64,000 bases of DNA from JAZQHR01 sp045540815 (GCA_045540815.1 JAZQHY010000036.1:62001-126000), one strand, 5' to 3'. Counted from the stretch's first letter, positions 1 through 9,058 are shown. The notes: generated by a model not told the origin, from the sequence alone. Made by a program: numbers and translations.

Positions 1-1125
1 AAGCACCCTGTACGGACACATAAGGTTATCTTCAAATGCACGTGTCTGCGCGTTTGTGCGGTAAAGTATTGCAATATCCGCATATTTATAATCCCCCGAT
101 GCCACAAGCTTTTCTATCTCATTTGAGATATACATAGCCTCTTCTATCTGGTTTTCAGTTGATTTAAGTGTTATTTTGTCACCTTCGCCAAGGTCTGTCC
201 AAAGACTTTTTGACTTTCTCTCGGAATTATTTGAAATGACCGCATTTGCCGCGTCAAGTATGTTTTGTGTAGAACGATAATTCTGCTCAAGCTTAATGTT
301 CTTTGCATCTTTAAACTGCTTTTCAAAATCAAGAATGTTTCTTATATTCGCACCCCTGAATTTGTATATACTCTGGTCGTCATCACCTACTACGCAAAGG
401 TTTCTGTGCTTCCCGGCAAGAATACTTATAAGAGCATACTGCGCATTGTTCGTATCCTGATACTCGTCTACAAGTATGTATTTAAACTTTTCCTGATAAT
501 ACTCTGCAATGTCAGGATTGTTTCTTAAAAGCTCAATAGTCTTTACTATCAGGTCATCAAAATCAAGCGCATTGTTTTCAAAAAGCTTGTTTTGGTACGC
601 AGTATATATTCTCGCAAACCCTTCTTCGCGAAAATTCCCTTCACTCTCCTCAGCATACTGTTTAGGCGATACAAGCTCGTCTTTTGCACTGCTTATACGC
701 GCCATACAAGACTTTACAGGATACATATCCTCATTTAAATTACACGCCAAAATACAATCCTTTATAAGCCTTTTCTGGTCAGAGGTGTCATATATTGTAA
801 AATTAGAAGTATAGCCGATTTTATCTATATCGCGTCTTAGTATTCGAAGGCACGCCGAGTGAAATGTCTTTATCCATATAAACTCTGCCGCATCGCCAAC
901 CAATGCAGTTATTCTCTCCTGCATTTCGCGTGCCGCTTTGTTTGTAAATGTGATTGCAAGTATCTCCGACGGTCTTGCAAGGTTTTGTTCAAGTATATAT
1001 GCTATACGGTGTGTAAGCGTCTTTGTCTTACCCGAGCCTGCACCTGCAAGAACAAGCACAGGACCTTCGGTAGCATACACCGCTTCTTTTTGTCTGTCGT
1101 TTAATCCTTCTACTAATTTGCTCAT
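1..1125 (-). CDS. pcrA: ATP-dependent DNA helicase PcrA/UvrD, N-terminal part (truncated by window edge)
   Basis: Superfamily 1A 3'-5' DNA helicase acting in repair and in removal of protein roadblocks. I read 375 codons from the ATG at 1123-1125; the frame stays open to base 1, so the C-terminal half lies outside the window. The N-terminus has the Q-motif region (LNDRQKEAV) and Walker A AGAGSGKT at residues 27-34. Motif Ia (AITFTNKAA), the DEYQDTN Walker B and GDDDQSIYKFRGA follow, all typical of PcrA/UvrD. Its start codon overlaps the engB stop in an ATGA arrangement, so the two are translationally coupled at the end of the lonB-lon-engB-pcrA run. UvrD-like paralogues cannot be fully excluded from the N-terminus alone. 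Confidence 0.93.
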   Translation of the reverse strand, partial: MSKLVEGLNDRQKEAVYATEGPVLVLAGAGSGKTKTLTHRIAYILEQNLARPSEILAITFTNKAAREMQERITALVGDAAEFIWIKTFHSACLRILRRDIDKIGYTSNFTIYDTSDQKRLIKDCILACNLNEDMYPVKSCMARISSAKDELVSPKQYAEESEGNFREEGFARIYTAYQNKLFENNALDFDDLIVKTIELLRNNPDIAEYYQEKFKYILVDEYQDTNNAQYALISILAGKHRNLCVVGDDDQSIYKFRGANIRNILDFEKQFKDAKNIKLEQNYRSTQNILDAANAVISNNSERKSKSLWTDLGEGDKITLKSTENQIEEAMYISNEIEKLVASGDYKYADIAILYRTNAQTRAFEDNLMCPYRVL

Positions 1126-1718
1126 TCCTCGTCCTCGCCTATCATAAAGTAAATGTAACTCCAAAATTCTTCAATACCCATATTATTCACCGTAGAAAAC
1201 GGAATAATGATATCGTCACCGCCAAGCTTAAGGGTAGCTATAATCTCACGAAGATTTTCTTCCATCTTGGTTTTTGACAGCTTGTCACACTTTGTAGCAA
1301 CCACTACAGCCCTTTCACAAAACTTACGTACAAAGTTCATCATCATTATGTCGTCACTTGTCGGTTTGTGCCTTGAATCGACGAGCAGTATAATCTGGCA
1401 TAATTGTTCTCTTCCCGACAGATAAGTTTCTATCATATTACCCCATTTTTTCTTTTCCTCTTTGGAAACCCTTGCAAAGCCGTAGCCCGGAAGGTCCACA
1501 AAGTTTACAGTATCGTCTATGTTGTAAAAATTTATGGTAGCAGTTTTGCCCGGTTTTTGACTCACTCTGGCAAGACTTTTTCTGTTTAAAAGCTTGTTTA
1601 TAAGCGACGATTTACCCACGTTCGACCTTCCTGCAAATGCAAATTCAGGATAATCGGTATTTGGATACTGTTTCGGATTCACCGCCGATATTGTAAGTGA
1701 TGCGTTATGCAAATTCAT
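1122..1718 (-). CDS. engB: Ribosome biogenesis GTPase EngB (YsxC/YihA)
   Basis: TRAFAC-class GTPase needed for assembly of the 50S ribosomal subunit, 198 aa as usual for the family. Visible GTP-binding motifs are G1 GRSNVGKSS at residues 30-38, G3 DLPGYG, and G4 TKCDK near residue 145. The ATG at 1716-1718 follows AAAGGGAG. It sits 41 bases downstream of lon, the same neighbourhood as lonA-ysxC in Bacillus. Its stop overlaps the next ATG (pcrA) by four bases. Expression is probably driven from the lon promoter. Confidence 0.95.
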   Translation of the reverse strand: MNLHNASLTISAVNPKQYPNTDYPEFAFAGRSNVGKSSLINKLLNRKSLARVSQKPGKTATINFYNIDDTVNFVDLPGYGFARVSKEEKKKWGNMIETYLSGREQLCQIILLVDSRHKPTSDDIMMMNFVRKFCERAVVVATKCDKLSKTKMEENLREIIATLKLGGDDIIIPFSTVNNMGIEEFWSYIYFMIGEDEE

Positions 1719-1759
1719 AATTTTCTCCCTTTACTTTTGTATGCGGAAAATTCAGCGTA

Positions 1760-4105
1760 TTATTTATCTTCCTTGCCCGCAAGCGCAGTTTTAAGTACTT
1801 TTTCAACACTCTCCACCGCTACAAAATTTATTTCATTTCTTATTGTTTTATCTATTTCTTCTAAATCGTTCTTGTTTTCTGACGGAATGATAATAGTCCT
1901 TATACCTGCCGTGTATGCTGCAAGCGCCTTTTCTTTAAGTCCGCCTATAGGAAGTACACGTCCGCGGAGTGTAATTTCACCTGTCATAGCCACGTCCCTC
2001 TTTACAGGCACTCCTGTAAGCGACGACACAAGCGCAGTCGCAATGGTTATACCTGCAGATGGTCCATCCTTTGGCGTAGCGCCTTCAGGCACGTGAATGT
2101 GAATATCTGTGTTTTTGTAAAAGTCAGCGTCAATTCCAAGCTCTTTAGCATTCCCACGAATATAGCTTATAGCCGCCTTTGCCGATTCCTTCATAACATC
2201 ACCAAGCGAGCCTGTAAGCTCTATATTTCCGCTTCCCTTCATAGAGTTAACCTCTATAAACAGCGTATCTCCGCCAAATGGTGTCCACGCAAGGCCTGTA
2301 GCCACACCTACGATGTTTTTGTCGTTCATTTCCGATGGTTTGTATTTCGCTCTGCCAAGAAGCTTTTCTACGTTTCTGTTTGACACCGACACACTTTTCT
2401 TGTTCTCGGACACTATCATCTTAGCAATTTTTCTAAGCATATTGGCAATCTGTCGTTCAAGATTTCTAACGCCAGCCTCTTTGGTATATTTTTCAGCTAT
2501 CACACCAAACATTTCATCATTTATCTTTACGTTAGACTTTTTAAGTCCGTGATTTTTAAGCTGTTTTGGGAATAAGTGCCTAGATGCTATGTGTATCTTT
2601 TCATCGGTAGTATATCCCGATAGGTTTATAACTTCCATTCGGTCAAGAAGCGTTCTGTCGATAGTGTCAAGTGTGTTTGCAGTAGCTACAAACATAACCT
2701 TTGATAAATCAAACGGAAGCTCTACGAAATGGTCGCGAAATGCATTATTCTGCTCTGCATCTAGCACTTCCAACAGTGCTGCCGACGGGTCACCTTTGAA
2801 ATCCATACCCATCTTGTCAATCTCGTCAAGTAGGATTAAAGGATTTTTCGACCCTGCGTTTTTAAGCGCATTTATTATTCTGCCCGGCATCGCACCTATA
2901 TAGGTCTTTCTGTGACCGCGAATGTCCGCCTCGTCACGCACACCGCCAAGCGATATTCTTACATAGTTTCTTCCTACCGCCTCGGCAATTGACCTTGCAA
3001 TAGATGTCTTACCCACTCCCGGAGGTCCTACCAGGCATAGTATAGGTGATTTTATGTCAGGCGAAAGCTTTCTTATAGCAAGAAATTCAAGTATCCTCTC
3101 CTTCACCTTTTTCATTCCGTAGTGCTCATCTTCAAGTATGTTTTGAGCACGTTCAAGGTCAATTATTTCCTCTGTTTCCTTGCTCCACGGAATTTCTATA
3201 AGAGTTTCTATATAATTTCTTATAACAGACGCTTCAGGATTGCCCGCGTGCATCTTTCTAAGCTTTGAAAGCTCTTTTTCTGCCTTTTTCATAACAAAAT
3301 CAGGCACGTTTGCGTTTTCTAACTGTTCTAAATAATCCTCTACCTCCTGTGCGGTAGAATCCTTGTCACCAAGCTCGTCCTGAATAGCCTTTATCTGCTC
3401 ACGAAGATAATAATCCTTCTGGCTTTTGTCGATAGTTTTTCTAACCTTTTTGCTTATCTTACGCTCTACCTCTAAAATCTGCATTTCCTTATTCATAAGC
3501 TCCATAAGAAGATACAGCCTGTCTATAACTACAAATTCAGAAAGTATAGCCTGCTTGTCCTCCAACTGAAACGGCACGTTTGCACCAACCACGTCGGAAA
3601 ATCTGTCTGCGTCCTTCACCCCTACAAGTGATGAAACCGCATCACTGTGGCCTCTGCCACTTTCAGCGAAATATTCGCCCACCTGCGATTTTAATTTCCT
3701 CATAACCGCCTCGGTGGCTATTCTTTCTTCCTCATCATTTTCATCTGCAACAGAATTTCTTTCCATTACTTCCGCTTCCATATAGTCCGCGTTGTCTGTA
3801 AATCGGATAAGTTCTGCCCTCTTTACACCCTCGACAAGCACACGTATCTCGTTTTCAGGAAGCCTTAAAAGCTGTTTCACCTTTCCAATTGTTCCAACTC
3901 TGTATACGTTATCATCAGTTACCTTTTCATCGGCAGGGTTTTTCTGCGCTATCATAAATATAGTCTGGTTCTCGGCAACGGCTCTTTCCATCGCCTTTAC
4001 AGACTTTTCTCTTCCAACATCAAAGCTTATTATCATATATGGAAATACCGGAAGTCCCCTGATGGGAAGTACCGGCAGTATTTGTGTATTGTTGTTAGAT
4101 TCCAT
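1760..4105 (-). CDS. lon: ATP-dependent protease Lon (LonA)
   Basis: Cytoplasmic AAA+ serine protease that degrades misfolded and regulatory proteins. At 781 aa it is full length: an N-terminal substrate-binding domain (from QILPVLPIRGLPVFPYM), a coiled middle region, the AAA+ module with Walker A GPPGVGKT, and a C-terminal protease domain. The Ser-Lys dyad is Ser683 (in DGPSAG) and Lys724 (in GGLKEK). The ATG is preceded by AAGGAG. It lies just downstream of lonB and has its own good sigma-A-type promoter in the short gap. No CtsR or CIRCE operator is visible, so heat-shock control of those types is not supported. Confidence 0.97.
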   Translation of the reverse strand: MESNNNTQILPVLPIRGLPVFPYMIISFDVGREKSVKAMERAVAENQTIFMIAQKNPADEKVTDDNVYRVGTIGKVKQLLRLPENEIRVLVEGVKRAELIRFTDNADYMEAEVMERNSVADENDEEERIATEAVMRKLKSQVGEYFAESGRGHSDAVSSLVGVKDADRFSDVVGANVPFQLEDKQAILSEFVVIDRLYLLMELMNKEMQILEVERKISKKVRKTIDKSQKDYYLREQIKAIQDELGDKDSTAQEVEDYLEQLENANVPDFVMKKAEKELSKLRKMHAGNPEASVIRNYIETLIEIPWSKETEEIIDLERAQNILEDEHYGMKKVKERILEFLAIRKLSPDIKSPILCLVGPPGVGKTSIARSIAEAVGRNYVRISLGGVRDEADIRGHRKTYIGAMPGRIINALKNAGSKNPLILLDEIDKMGMDFKGDPSAALLEVLDAEQNNAFRDHFVELPFDLSKVMFVATANTLDTIDRTLLDRMEVINLSGYTTDEKIHIASRHLFPKQLKNHGLKKSNVKINDEMFGVIAEKYTKEAGVRNLERQIANMLRKIAKMIVSENKKSVSVSNRNVEKLLGRAKYKPSEMNDKNIVGVATGLAWTPFGGDTLFIEVNSMKGSGNIELTGSLGDVMKESAKAAISYIRGNAKELGIDADFYKNTDIHIHVPEGATPKDGPSAGITIATALVSSLTGVPVKRDVAMTGEITLRGRVLPIGGLKEKALAAYTAGIRTIIIPSENKNDLEEIDKTIRNEINFVAVESVEKVLKTALAGKEDK

Positions 4106-4137
4106 TTTGTTTCTCCTTAAAATCTTCAGTAACTGAT

Positions 4138-4166
4138 ATTATACCATTTTACCGCCTTTTTTTCAA
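4138..4166 (-). promoter_or_regulatory. Sigma-A-type promoter of lon
   Basis: On the minus strand, -35 TTGAAA (4161-4166) and -10 TATAAT (4138-4143) are separated by exactly 17 bases. The -35 box runs into the stop region of lonB. This gives lon-engB-pcrA a start point independent of lonB. Confidence 0.75.
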
Positions 4167-5851
4167 GTACCCTCCGCATTTACTTTCTTGCTACTTACAA
4201 AATTTATATTGTCACTTTTTGAAGGAAGTATGTCGGGAATGGTATTTTCGTCAAAGCATATATCTACCACCTCATTAATTTTGTCTACGCAAATTACATC
4301 TATGTCCATTTCTTCAAACATTTCCTGATAGTTTGCACTCGGTATTATAACCTTTTTCATACCAGCCTTTACCGCCGCCTCAATTTTTGACGCTACACCG
4401 CCCACAGCCTTTACCTTTCCCATTATGGATATCTCACCTGTCATAGCTATATCTTTTGGAAACGGCACGCCCGAAATAGCCGAATACACTGCGCTAAACA
4501 TAGATATCCCTGCCGACGGACCGTCTACAGGCATACCGCCCGGAAAGTTTATATGCACGTTATAATCATCTAAATTGAGGCTAAACATATTTTTAAATAC
4601 TGTCTTTATATTCTCCACCGCATTTTTTGCCGTGCTTGCCCGTTTTAGCTTTTGTCCCCTGCCGTCAAGCTCTTCTTCCTCTACTATTCCTGTTACAGTC
4701 ATATTTCCTTTGCCGATATCACACTTTAGAGCTGTTGCCTCTATCTCCATCACAAGTCCGCTTCCATGACCTGAAACCGCAAGTCCGTTTACCACACCAA
4801 CCTCCGAAAATTCGGCTACCTTCTTTTCAATGTGCGGTGAATACCTTCCAAATTCTATCACCCACTCTATATCGCATCGGGTAATATTTCTCCTTCCCTC
4901 AGAGAGCGCAACACTTCCTGCAATCTGTACAATGTTCACAGCATCTCTGCCATTTTCGGCATAATGCGAAATAAGCTCATCACAATCTTTATCCATTTGA
5001 AATCCGCCTTTTTCTGCAGCATTTTTGGAAATCATTCGTATATTTTCAGCTGACAACGGCTTAAAATATATTTCCACACATCTCGAACGTATCGCCGGAG
5101 GAATATCCTCGGGGCTTCTCGTGGTAGCTCCTACAAGTCTGAAATCTGCAGGAAGCCCTTCTTTAAAAATCTTGTGAATATGAGGCGGAATGTTTTTGTC
5201 ATCGCTCGAATAGTACGAGCTTTCAAATATCACCTTTCTGTCCTCAAGCACCTTTAACAACCTGTTCAACTGCATAGGATGTAGCTCGCCTATCTCGTCT
5301 ATAAAAAGCACCCCTCCGTGCGCCTTCGTTACTGCACCGGGTTTTGGCTTGGGTATTCCAGCCTGACCATAAGCCCCTGCGCCTTGATAGATAGGGTCAT
5401 GCACCGAGCCGATAAGCGGGTCTGCAATATTTCTTTCATCAAACTGCATAGTTGTTGCATCTGTTTCTATAAACTTTGCTCCTGCTCCAAATGGTGAAAC
5501 AGGGTTTTTCTTTGCATATTCAAGTATTATTCTTGCAGCAGCAGTCTTTCCCACCCCGGGCGGTCCGTATATTATAACGTGCTGAGGATTTGGTCCGCAA
5601 AGTGATGCTTTAAGTGCCTTTACCCCTTGCTCCTGACCTACTATCTCCATTAGACTCGAAGGTCTGGTTTTTTCGGATAACGGTACAGTAAGTTTTATTT
5701 CTTTCATTCGGCTAAGCTTTTCAAGCTCACGTTTTGATTCCGACTCTATCGCGCTTCTGCCGCTTTGCTGCGACCTTAATTGCGAAAAGAAATACAAGCC
5801 TATGATAACTGTAAATAAAAGCTGAATAGACACAAGTAATGTGTTAAGCAA
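4163..5851 (-). CDS. lonB: Membrane-anchored ATP-dependent protease LonB
   Basis: AAA+ protease of the bacterial LonB type, which in Bacillus is forespore-associated. Residues 1-24 form an N-terminal hydrophobic segment (LLVSIQLLFTVIIGLYFF) likely to anchor it in the membrane. The AAA+ domain has Walker A YGPPGVGKTA and Walker B LFIDEIGE. The C-terminal Lon protease domain has Ser446 in DGPSAG and Lys489 in GGVASK. It lacks the long LonA N-domain, as expected at 562 aa. The start is TTG, chosen because AGGAGG sits about ten bases upstream and because it retains the membrane segment. The upstream gene ends in a strong terminator only about 33 bases from this start, leaving almost no room for a promoter. 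Confidence 0.92.
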   Translation of the reverse strand: MLNTLLVSIQLLFTVIIGLYFFSQLRSQQSGRSAIESESKRELEKLSRMKEIKLTVPLSEKTRPSSLMEIVGQEQGVKALKASLCGPNPQHVIIYGPPGVGKTAAARIILEYAKKNPVSPFGAGAKFIETDATTMQFDERNIADPLIGSVHDPIYQGAGAYGQAGIPKPKPGAVTKAHGGVLFIDEIGELHPMQLNRLLKVLEDRKVIFESSYYSSDDKNIPPHIHKIFKEGLPADFRLVGATTRSPEDIPPAIRSRCVEIYFKPLSAENIRMISKNAAEKGGFQMDKDCDELISHYAENGRDAVNIVQIAGSVALSEGRRNITRCDIEWVIEFGRYSPHIEKKVAEFSEVGVVNGLAVSGHGSGLVMEIEATALKCDIGKGNMTVTGIVEEEELDGRGQKLKRASTAKNAVENIKTVFKNMFSLNLDDYNVHINFPGGMPVDGPSAGISMFSAVYSAISGVPFPKDIAMTGEISIMGKVKAVGGVASKIEAAVKAGMKKVIIPSANYQEMFEEMDIDVICVDKINEVVDICFDENTIPDILPSKSDNINFVSSKKVNAEGT

Positions 5852-5879
5852 AATTAATCACCCTCCTATTAATTTCAAA

Positions 5880-5915
5880 ACAAAAAGCGAGAATAACCTA
5901 AATTATTCTCGCTTT
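5880..5915 (-). terminator. Rho-independent terminator after nth
   Basis: A perfect 13-bp stem (5884-5896 with 5903-5915) closes a six-base loop. On the minus strand it is followed by TTG plus a T-rich run. It lies between nth and lonB, so it either ends the nth transcript or limits read-through into lonB. Confidence 0.85.
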
Positions 5916-5941
5916 ATTTTTCCCAAATAAAAGTAATATAT

Positions 5942-6580
5942 TTATTTTTTTGCTTTCTCATATTCTTTACACAAATGTGATACCGGACAAATGTCGCATT
6001 TTGGTTTTCGCGCATTACAAATCGCTCGTCCGTGATATACAAGCTGATGACAAAATCTCATCTGATAATCTTCCGGTACAAATTTTTTTAAATCAAATTC
6101 TATCTTGGTCGGGTCCTTTTCTTTAGTAAGTCCCAAACGATTTGTAAGACGTATTGCGTGCGTGTCTATAACGAGGGCAGGCTTTCCATACACATCTCCA
6201 AGTATAAGGTTAGCCGTTTTTCTGCCTACTCCTGCAAGTGCCGTAAGCTCCTCCATCGTATCAGGCACACGACCATTATACTTATACGCAATATCGGCTG
6301 ACGATTTCTTTATATTTTCGCCCTTTGTCCTGTAAAATCCGCATGGTTTAATGATACTTTGAAGTTCTTCTAAATCAGCCTCGGCAAACTCCCATGGACT
6401 TTTATATTTTTCAAACAAATCCTTTGTAACAATATTCACTCTCGCATCGGTACACTGTGCCGATAACTGCACCGCCACCAATAGTTCGTGCGGAGTGGTA
6501 AAGTCAAGCGAGCATTTTGCGTGCGAATATACTACATCAAAAATCTCGCGTATCTTTTCTATTTTTTCTTTTCTTCTCAA
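5942..6580 (-). CDS. nth: Endonuclease III
   Basis: Bifunctional DNA glycosylase/AP lyase that removes oxidised pyrimidines in base excision repair. The 212-aa protein has the helix-hairpin-helix LAGVGRKTA with catalytic Lys121, the catalytic Asp139 in VIDTHAIRL, and a C-terminal [4Fe-4S] ligand set with spacing Cys-x6-Cys-x2-Cys-x5-Cys. The start is TTG at 6578-6580, supported by AGGGGAG nine bases upstream; no better ATG exists near the conserved N-terminus. It follows the sigma-region-4-like gene by 46 bases and ends in a clear terminator. Confidence 0.95.
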   Translation of the reverse strand: MRRKEKIEKIREIFDVVYSHAKCSLDFTTPHELLVAVQLSAQCTDARVNIVTKDLFEKYKSPWEFAEADLEELQSIIKPCGFYRTKGENIKKSSADIAYKYNGRVPDTMEELTALAGVGRKTANLILGDVYGKPALVIDTHAIRLTNRLGLTKEKDPTKIEFDLKKFVPEDYQMRFCHQLVYHGRAICNARKPKCDICPVSHLCKEYEKAKK

Positions 6581-6626
6581 AGTTTATTGCTCCCCTAAAT
6601 TGTAATTTTATCAAAAATATCTTTTG

Positions 6627-8270
6627 TCACTGCTTCTTAAGTATATCTCTGGTGAACGTGAAGTCGTTTTTAAAATACATTTTGAGCACTCCGTGAAGAT
6701 AATACTTATTTGTTATACTGCTTTTATCTTGAAGTTTATTTTTAAAATCATCGTATATCTCGCTGTACAAAAGCTCATTTTTATTGTGCGAAACTATGTA
6801 TTTCTTTATATCATCAAGTAGGTCTTTGTCAATAAAAATATCATCTGTACAAATGTACTTTCCCTTGTCGCAAAGCACAAGGTTTCTAGTAAGAAATACC
6901 GTAAGACTTCGGTCATTTGTTTCGTATTTCTCTATGCCAAAAGTGTCACTGGCATATTTTTTTAGCTTTTTCAAATCATCTGTCTGGTGAATGTTTATGC
7001 CGTCCGGAAAATATTTTTTTATACAAATCGCGTAGTAATCTTTTACATCGGCCAATTTGTAAATAAACCTTTCGTTTAACGCATAAGACTTTTTAAGCGC
7101 ATATTCGAGTATACTGTCTACCGATATGCTCACAAGGCCTCGTGACTTAAGTTCCTTTTTCAGCCTGTCTTTTGCGATCAATATATCTTCCACACCTCCG
7201 ATACATATCGAAAGTATATCATATATCTCATCGCAAAACTTTTCAGAATCAGTGTTTACAAGATATAATTCAAGTTCAGGAATATATTTAAGTTTTGGAT
7301 ACACCCCTGTCTTAACCGCATAATCAAGCACGTACTCTTCTATTCCAAAATTATATTTTATATCTGATTTTTTAAACATTCTCTTATCTAAAACGCCGTT
7401 CAATGTAAAGGTAACCAATATCGACAAAAGGTTTTTTAAGTCCTTTTCAACTTCCTTTATCATCTGCCTTACGCGTTCCTTGGAAAGTCCTATTTCATTT
7501 CCAATCGCAGTAAGCGTTTGACCTTCAGCCTTTTTCACATAAAGCCTAAAAAACTTATTCACCTTTACAAATTCTGAGCAGTCACGCACTATGCTTTCAG
7601 GAGAATGCTTAAACACCTCAAGCGCGCTGTCAAGCCTTTTTATACAATTTTTACTTAAGTACAGCCCTCTCTCTGCCAAAAATGCGTTGTAGTTTACCAC
7701 ATCGCCTATCTTTACCGCTCCTGCATCTTTAAGCTGCGCTATAATTCTGCTGCTAAGACCTCCAGCTTTCAGACATTCTATGTCAAGCTCTTTGTTTTCG
7801 TCGGCAACAGTTACATTTGCATCACCTATTACACCCGACTTTTCTTTTATGCTATCGTGCCAATACGCATATATTTTATCTATATACACACTTCCAAAAT
7901 TCTTAACGCTTTTGAGTGTGTTTAAATCAAATTTGGATAAATCACCAAGAGTGTGTATACCGTTTTCACGGCAATGTTTTATAAAAAGACAAAAATGTCT
8001 TCCGCCAAAAAACAAATCCACAGGGTAATCCCGTAGGTTTCTTGCGGCAACAAGATATATAGGCATATCGTCGTTTTTACCATTGTCAAAATAAGCATTG
8101 TATCTTGCTACAATGCTGTCTAATTTTGTTTTTCCTATACCCTTGACATTTTTAAGCTTAGTAAAATCAAATCCGTCAAGGTCGTTCATAGTTTTAAAAC
8201 CGCGCTTATCACAGTATTTCACAAAGAGGTTAAAAGTATTTTCGCAGTACACGTCACGTATGTTTTTCAT
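6627..8270 (-). CDS. Helix-hairpin-helix repeat protein with sigma-70 region 4-like HTH, function unknown
   Basis: A 547-aa protein I cannot name. Two similar helical repeats (about residues 10-60 and 90-145) share a pattern ending in LKNVKGIGKTKLDSI and LKSVKNFGSVYIDKI, resembling HhH or SAP-type DNA-binding folds. A third segment (about 165-220, containing GGLSSRIIAQLKDAG) resembles an RNA polymerase alpha C-terminal domain. Residues about 228-285 contain EIGLSKERVRQ, a close match to the sigma-70 region 4 helix-turn-helix. No sigma region 2 is visible, so it is probably not a complete sigma factor. The C-terminal half is charged and unassigned. The start is the ATG at 8268-8270 behind GGGGAGGA; the frame stays open 47 codons further upstream, but only through the structured leader. 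Cytoplasmic; likely a nucleic-acid-binding or regulatory protein. Confidence 0.7.
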   Translation of the reverse strand: MKNIRDVYCENTFNLFVKYCDKRGFKTMNDLDGFDFTKLKNVKGIGKTKLDSIVARYNAYFDNGKNDDMPIYLVAARNLRDYPVDLFFGGRHFCLFIKHCRENGIHTLGDLSKFDLNTLKSVKNFGSVYIDKIYAYWHDSIKEKSGVIGDANVTVADENKELDIECLKAGGLSSRIIAQLKDAGAVKIGDVVNYNAFLAERGLYLSKNCIKRLDSALEVFKHSPESIVRDCSEFVKVNKFFRLYVKKAEGQTLTAIGNEIGLSKERVRQMIKEVEKDLKNLLSILVTFTLNGVLDKRMFKKSDIKYNFGIEEYVLDYAVKTGVYPKLKYIPELELYLVNTDSEKFCDEIYDILSICIGGVEDILIAKDRLKKELKSRGLVSISVDSILEYALKKSYALNERFIYKLADVKDYYAICIKKYFPDGINIHQTDDLKKLKKYASDTFGIEKYETNDRSLTVFLTRNLVLCDKGKYICTDDIFIDKDLLDDIKKYIVSHNKNELLYSEIYDDFKNKLQDKSSITNKYYLHGVLKMYFKNDFTFTRDILKKQ

Positions 8271-8450
8271 ATTTTCCTCCCCGGCAAAACGATGTTTTTG
8301 CCATCTAAATATTACTAAACACTTAGGCGCATTAGCCTGTATGCGCCGACTGCCATAACCCTTGGTGCTTTGCAAATTGGATAATCCCGTTATGTAACAG
8401 TATGCTGGCATTTCAATAATTTAAACACCATCACTGTCACAAATTTGCAT
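8271..8450 (-). promoter_or_regulatory. Structured 5' leader, candidate cis-regulatory RNA
   Basis: This 180-base gap between yqeG and the HhH/sigma-4-like gene can fold strongly on the minus strand. In RNA order there is a long two-part stem (GTGACAGT with ACTGTTAC, enclosing TGGTGTTT with AAATGCCA), then an ATAAC/GTTAT pairing enclosing GGATTATCC and a TGCAAAGCA loop. A 7-bp hairpin (GGCGCAT with ATGCGCC) and another (GGCAAAA with TTTTGCC) follow, the last directly before the ribosome-binding site. I could not match it to a riboswitch family I know. Confidence 0.45.
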
Positions 8451-8930
8451 CTATCTAAGTATTTTATTTTCAAGTTTTCTTTTAAATTCCACGAATTTCG
8501 TTTCACTCTCGCCAAGTGGCAAAGTAAACACAGTAAAAAATCCCATTCTGTTTCCGCCATATATATCAGTAAAGAGCTGGTCACCTACAAGTGCAGTAGT
8601 TTGAGGATTTGTACCCATATATTCCATAGCCTGTCTTAGATATTTTCTTCTTGGCTTTAGTGCATTGTGCCTGTAATATACGCCAAGATTTTTTGAAAAT
8701 GTTTCTACTCTTTCAAGATTGTTATTCGAAACAATCGAATAGCTTATACCGTATCCTTTAAGCTTATCAAAAAGTTCCAACACCTGGAGTGTAGGTTCTT
8801 TATCTGATGCTTTAACAAGCGTATTATCTATGTCAAATACTATTCCTTTTATCCCTTTTTCTATTAGACTTTCAAGCGGAAATTCACTAATAGAATTTAT
8901 AATCATATCCGGCTTTAAATTTTCTAACAT
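8451..8930 (-). CDS. YqeG family HAD IIIA-type phosphatase
   Basis: Haloacid dehalogenase-superfamily phosphatase, 159 aa. Motif I is FDIDNTLV with Asp33 and Asp35, motif II is VSNNN, the lysine is in ALKPRRKY, and motif III is LVGDQLFTDIYGGN. The physiological substrate in bacteria is not established; yeast and plant relatives act on phosphatidylglycerophosphate. The start is the ATG at 8928-8930 because GGAGG lies seven bases upstream; a longer frame begins eight codons earlier but overlaps that site. Cytoplasmic. Confidence 0.88.
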   Translation of the reverse strand: MLENLKPDMIINSISEFPLESLIEKGIKGIVFDIDNTLVKASDKEPTLQVLELFDKLKGYGISYSIVSNNNLERVETFSKNLGVYYRHNALKPRRKYLRQAMEYMGTNPQTTALVGDQLFTDIYGGNRMGFFTVFTLPLGESETKFVEFKRKLENKILR

Positions 8931-9020
8931 TGCTGCCTCCTGACTGATAATCAAACGCTAACTTTTTTACAAACACATTGTAATTTTTGTACAATTACAT
9001 ATTTTTCATAATATACACAA

Positions 9021-9054
9021 ATAAAAATGAGCGGCAAAAAGAATTTGCCGCTCA
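9021..9054 (-). terminator. Rho-independent terminator after the YqeY gene
   Basis: An 11-bp stem (9028-9038 with 9044-9054; GAGCGGCAAA core) is followed on the minus strand by five T residues. It begins about five bases after the stop codon and closes the rpsU-yqeY unit. Confidence 0.88.
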
Positions 9055-9058
9055 GCTT

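Noticed and set aside
4106..4162. CtsR or CIRCE heat-shock operator upstream of lon
   Set aside because: No GGTCAAA tandem heptads or CIRCE inverted repeat are present; only a sigma-A promoter is visible.
8331..8395. Possible c-di-GMP-I (GEMM) riboswitch because of GCAAAGC and TATGG strings
   Set aside because: The GGCAAACC-type upstream arm and the GAAA tetraloop hairpin are missing, and the receptor-like halves are in the wrong order. I keep it only as an unassigned structured leader.
8271..8411. N-terminal extension of 47 codons on the sigma-4-like protein
   Set aside because: The internal ATG has a near-perfect ribosome-binding site, and the extension translates sequence that forms RNA hairpins.
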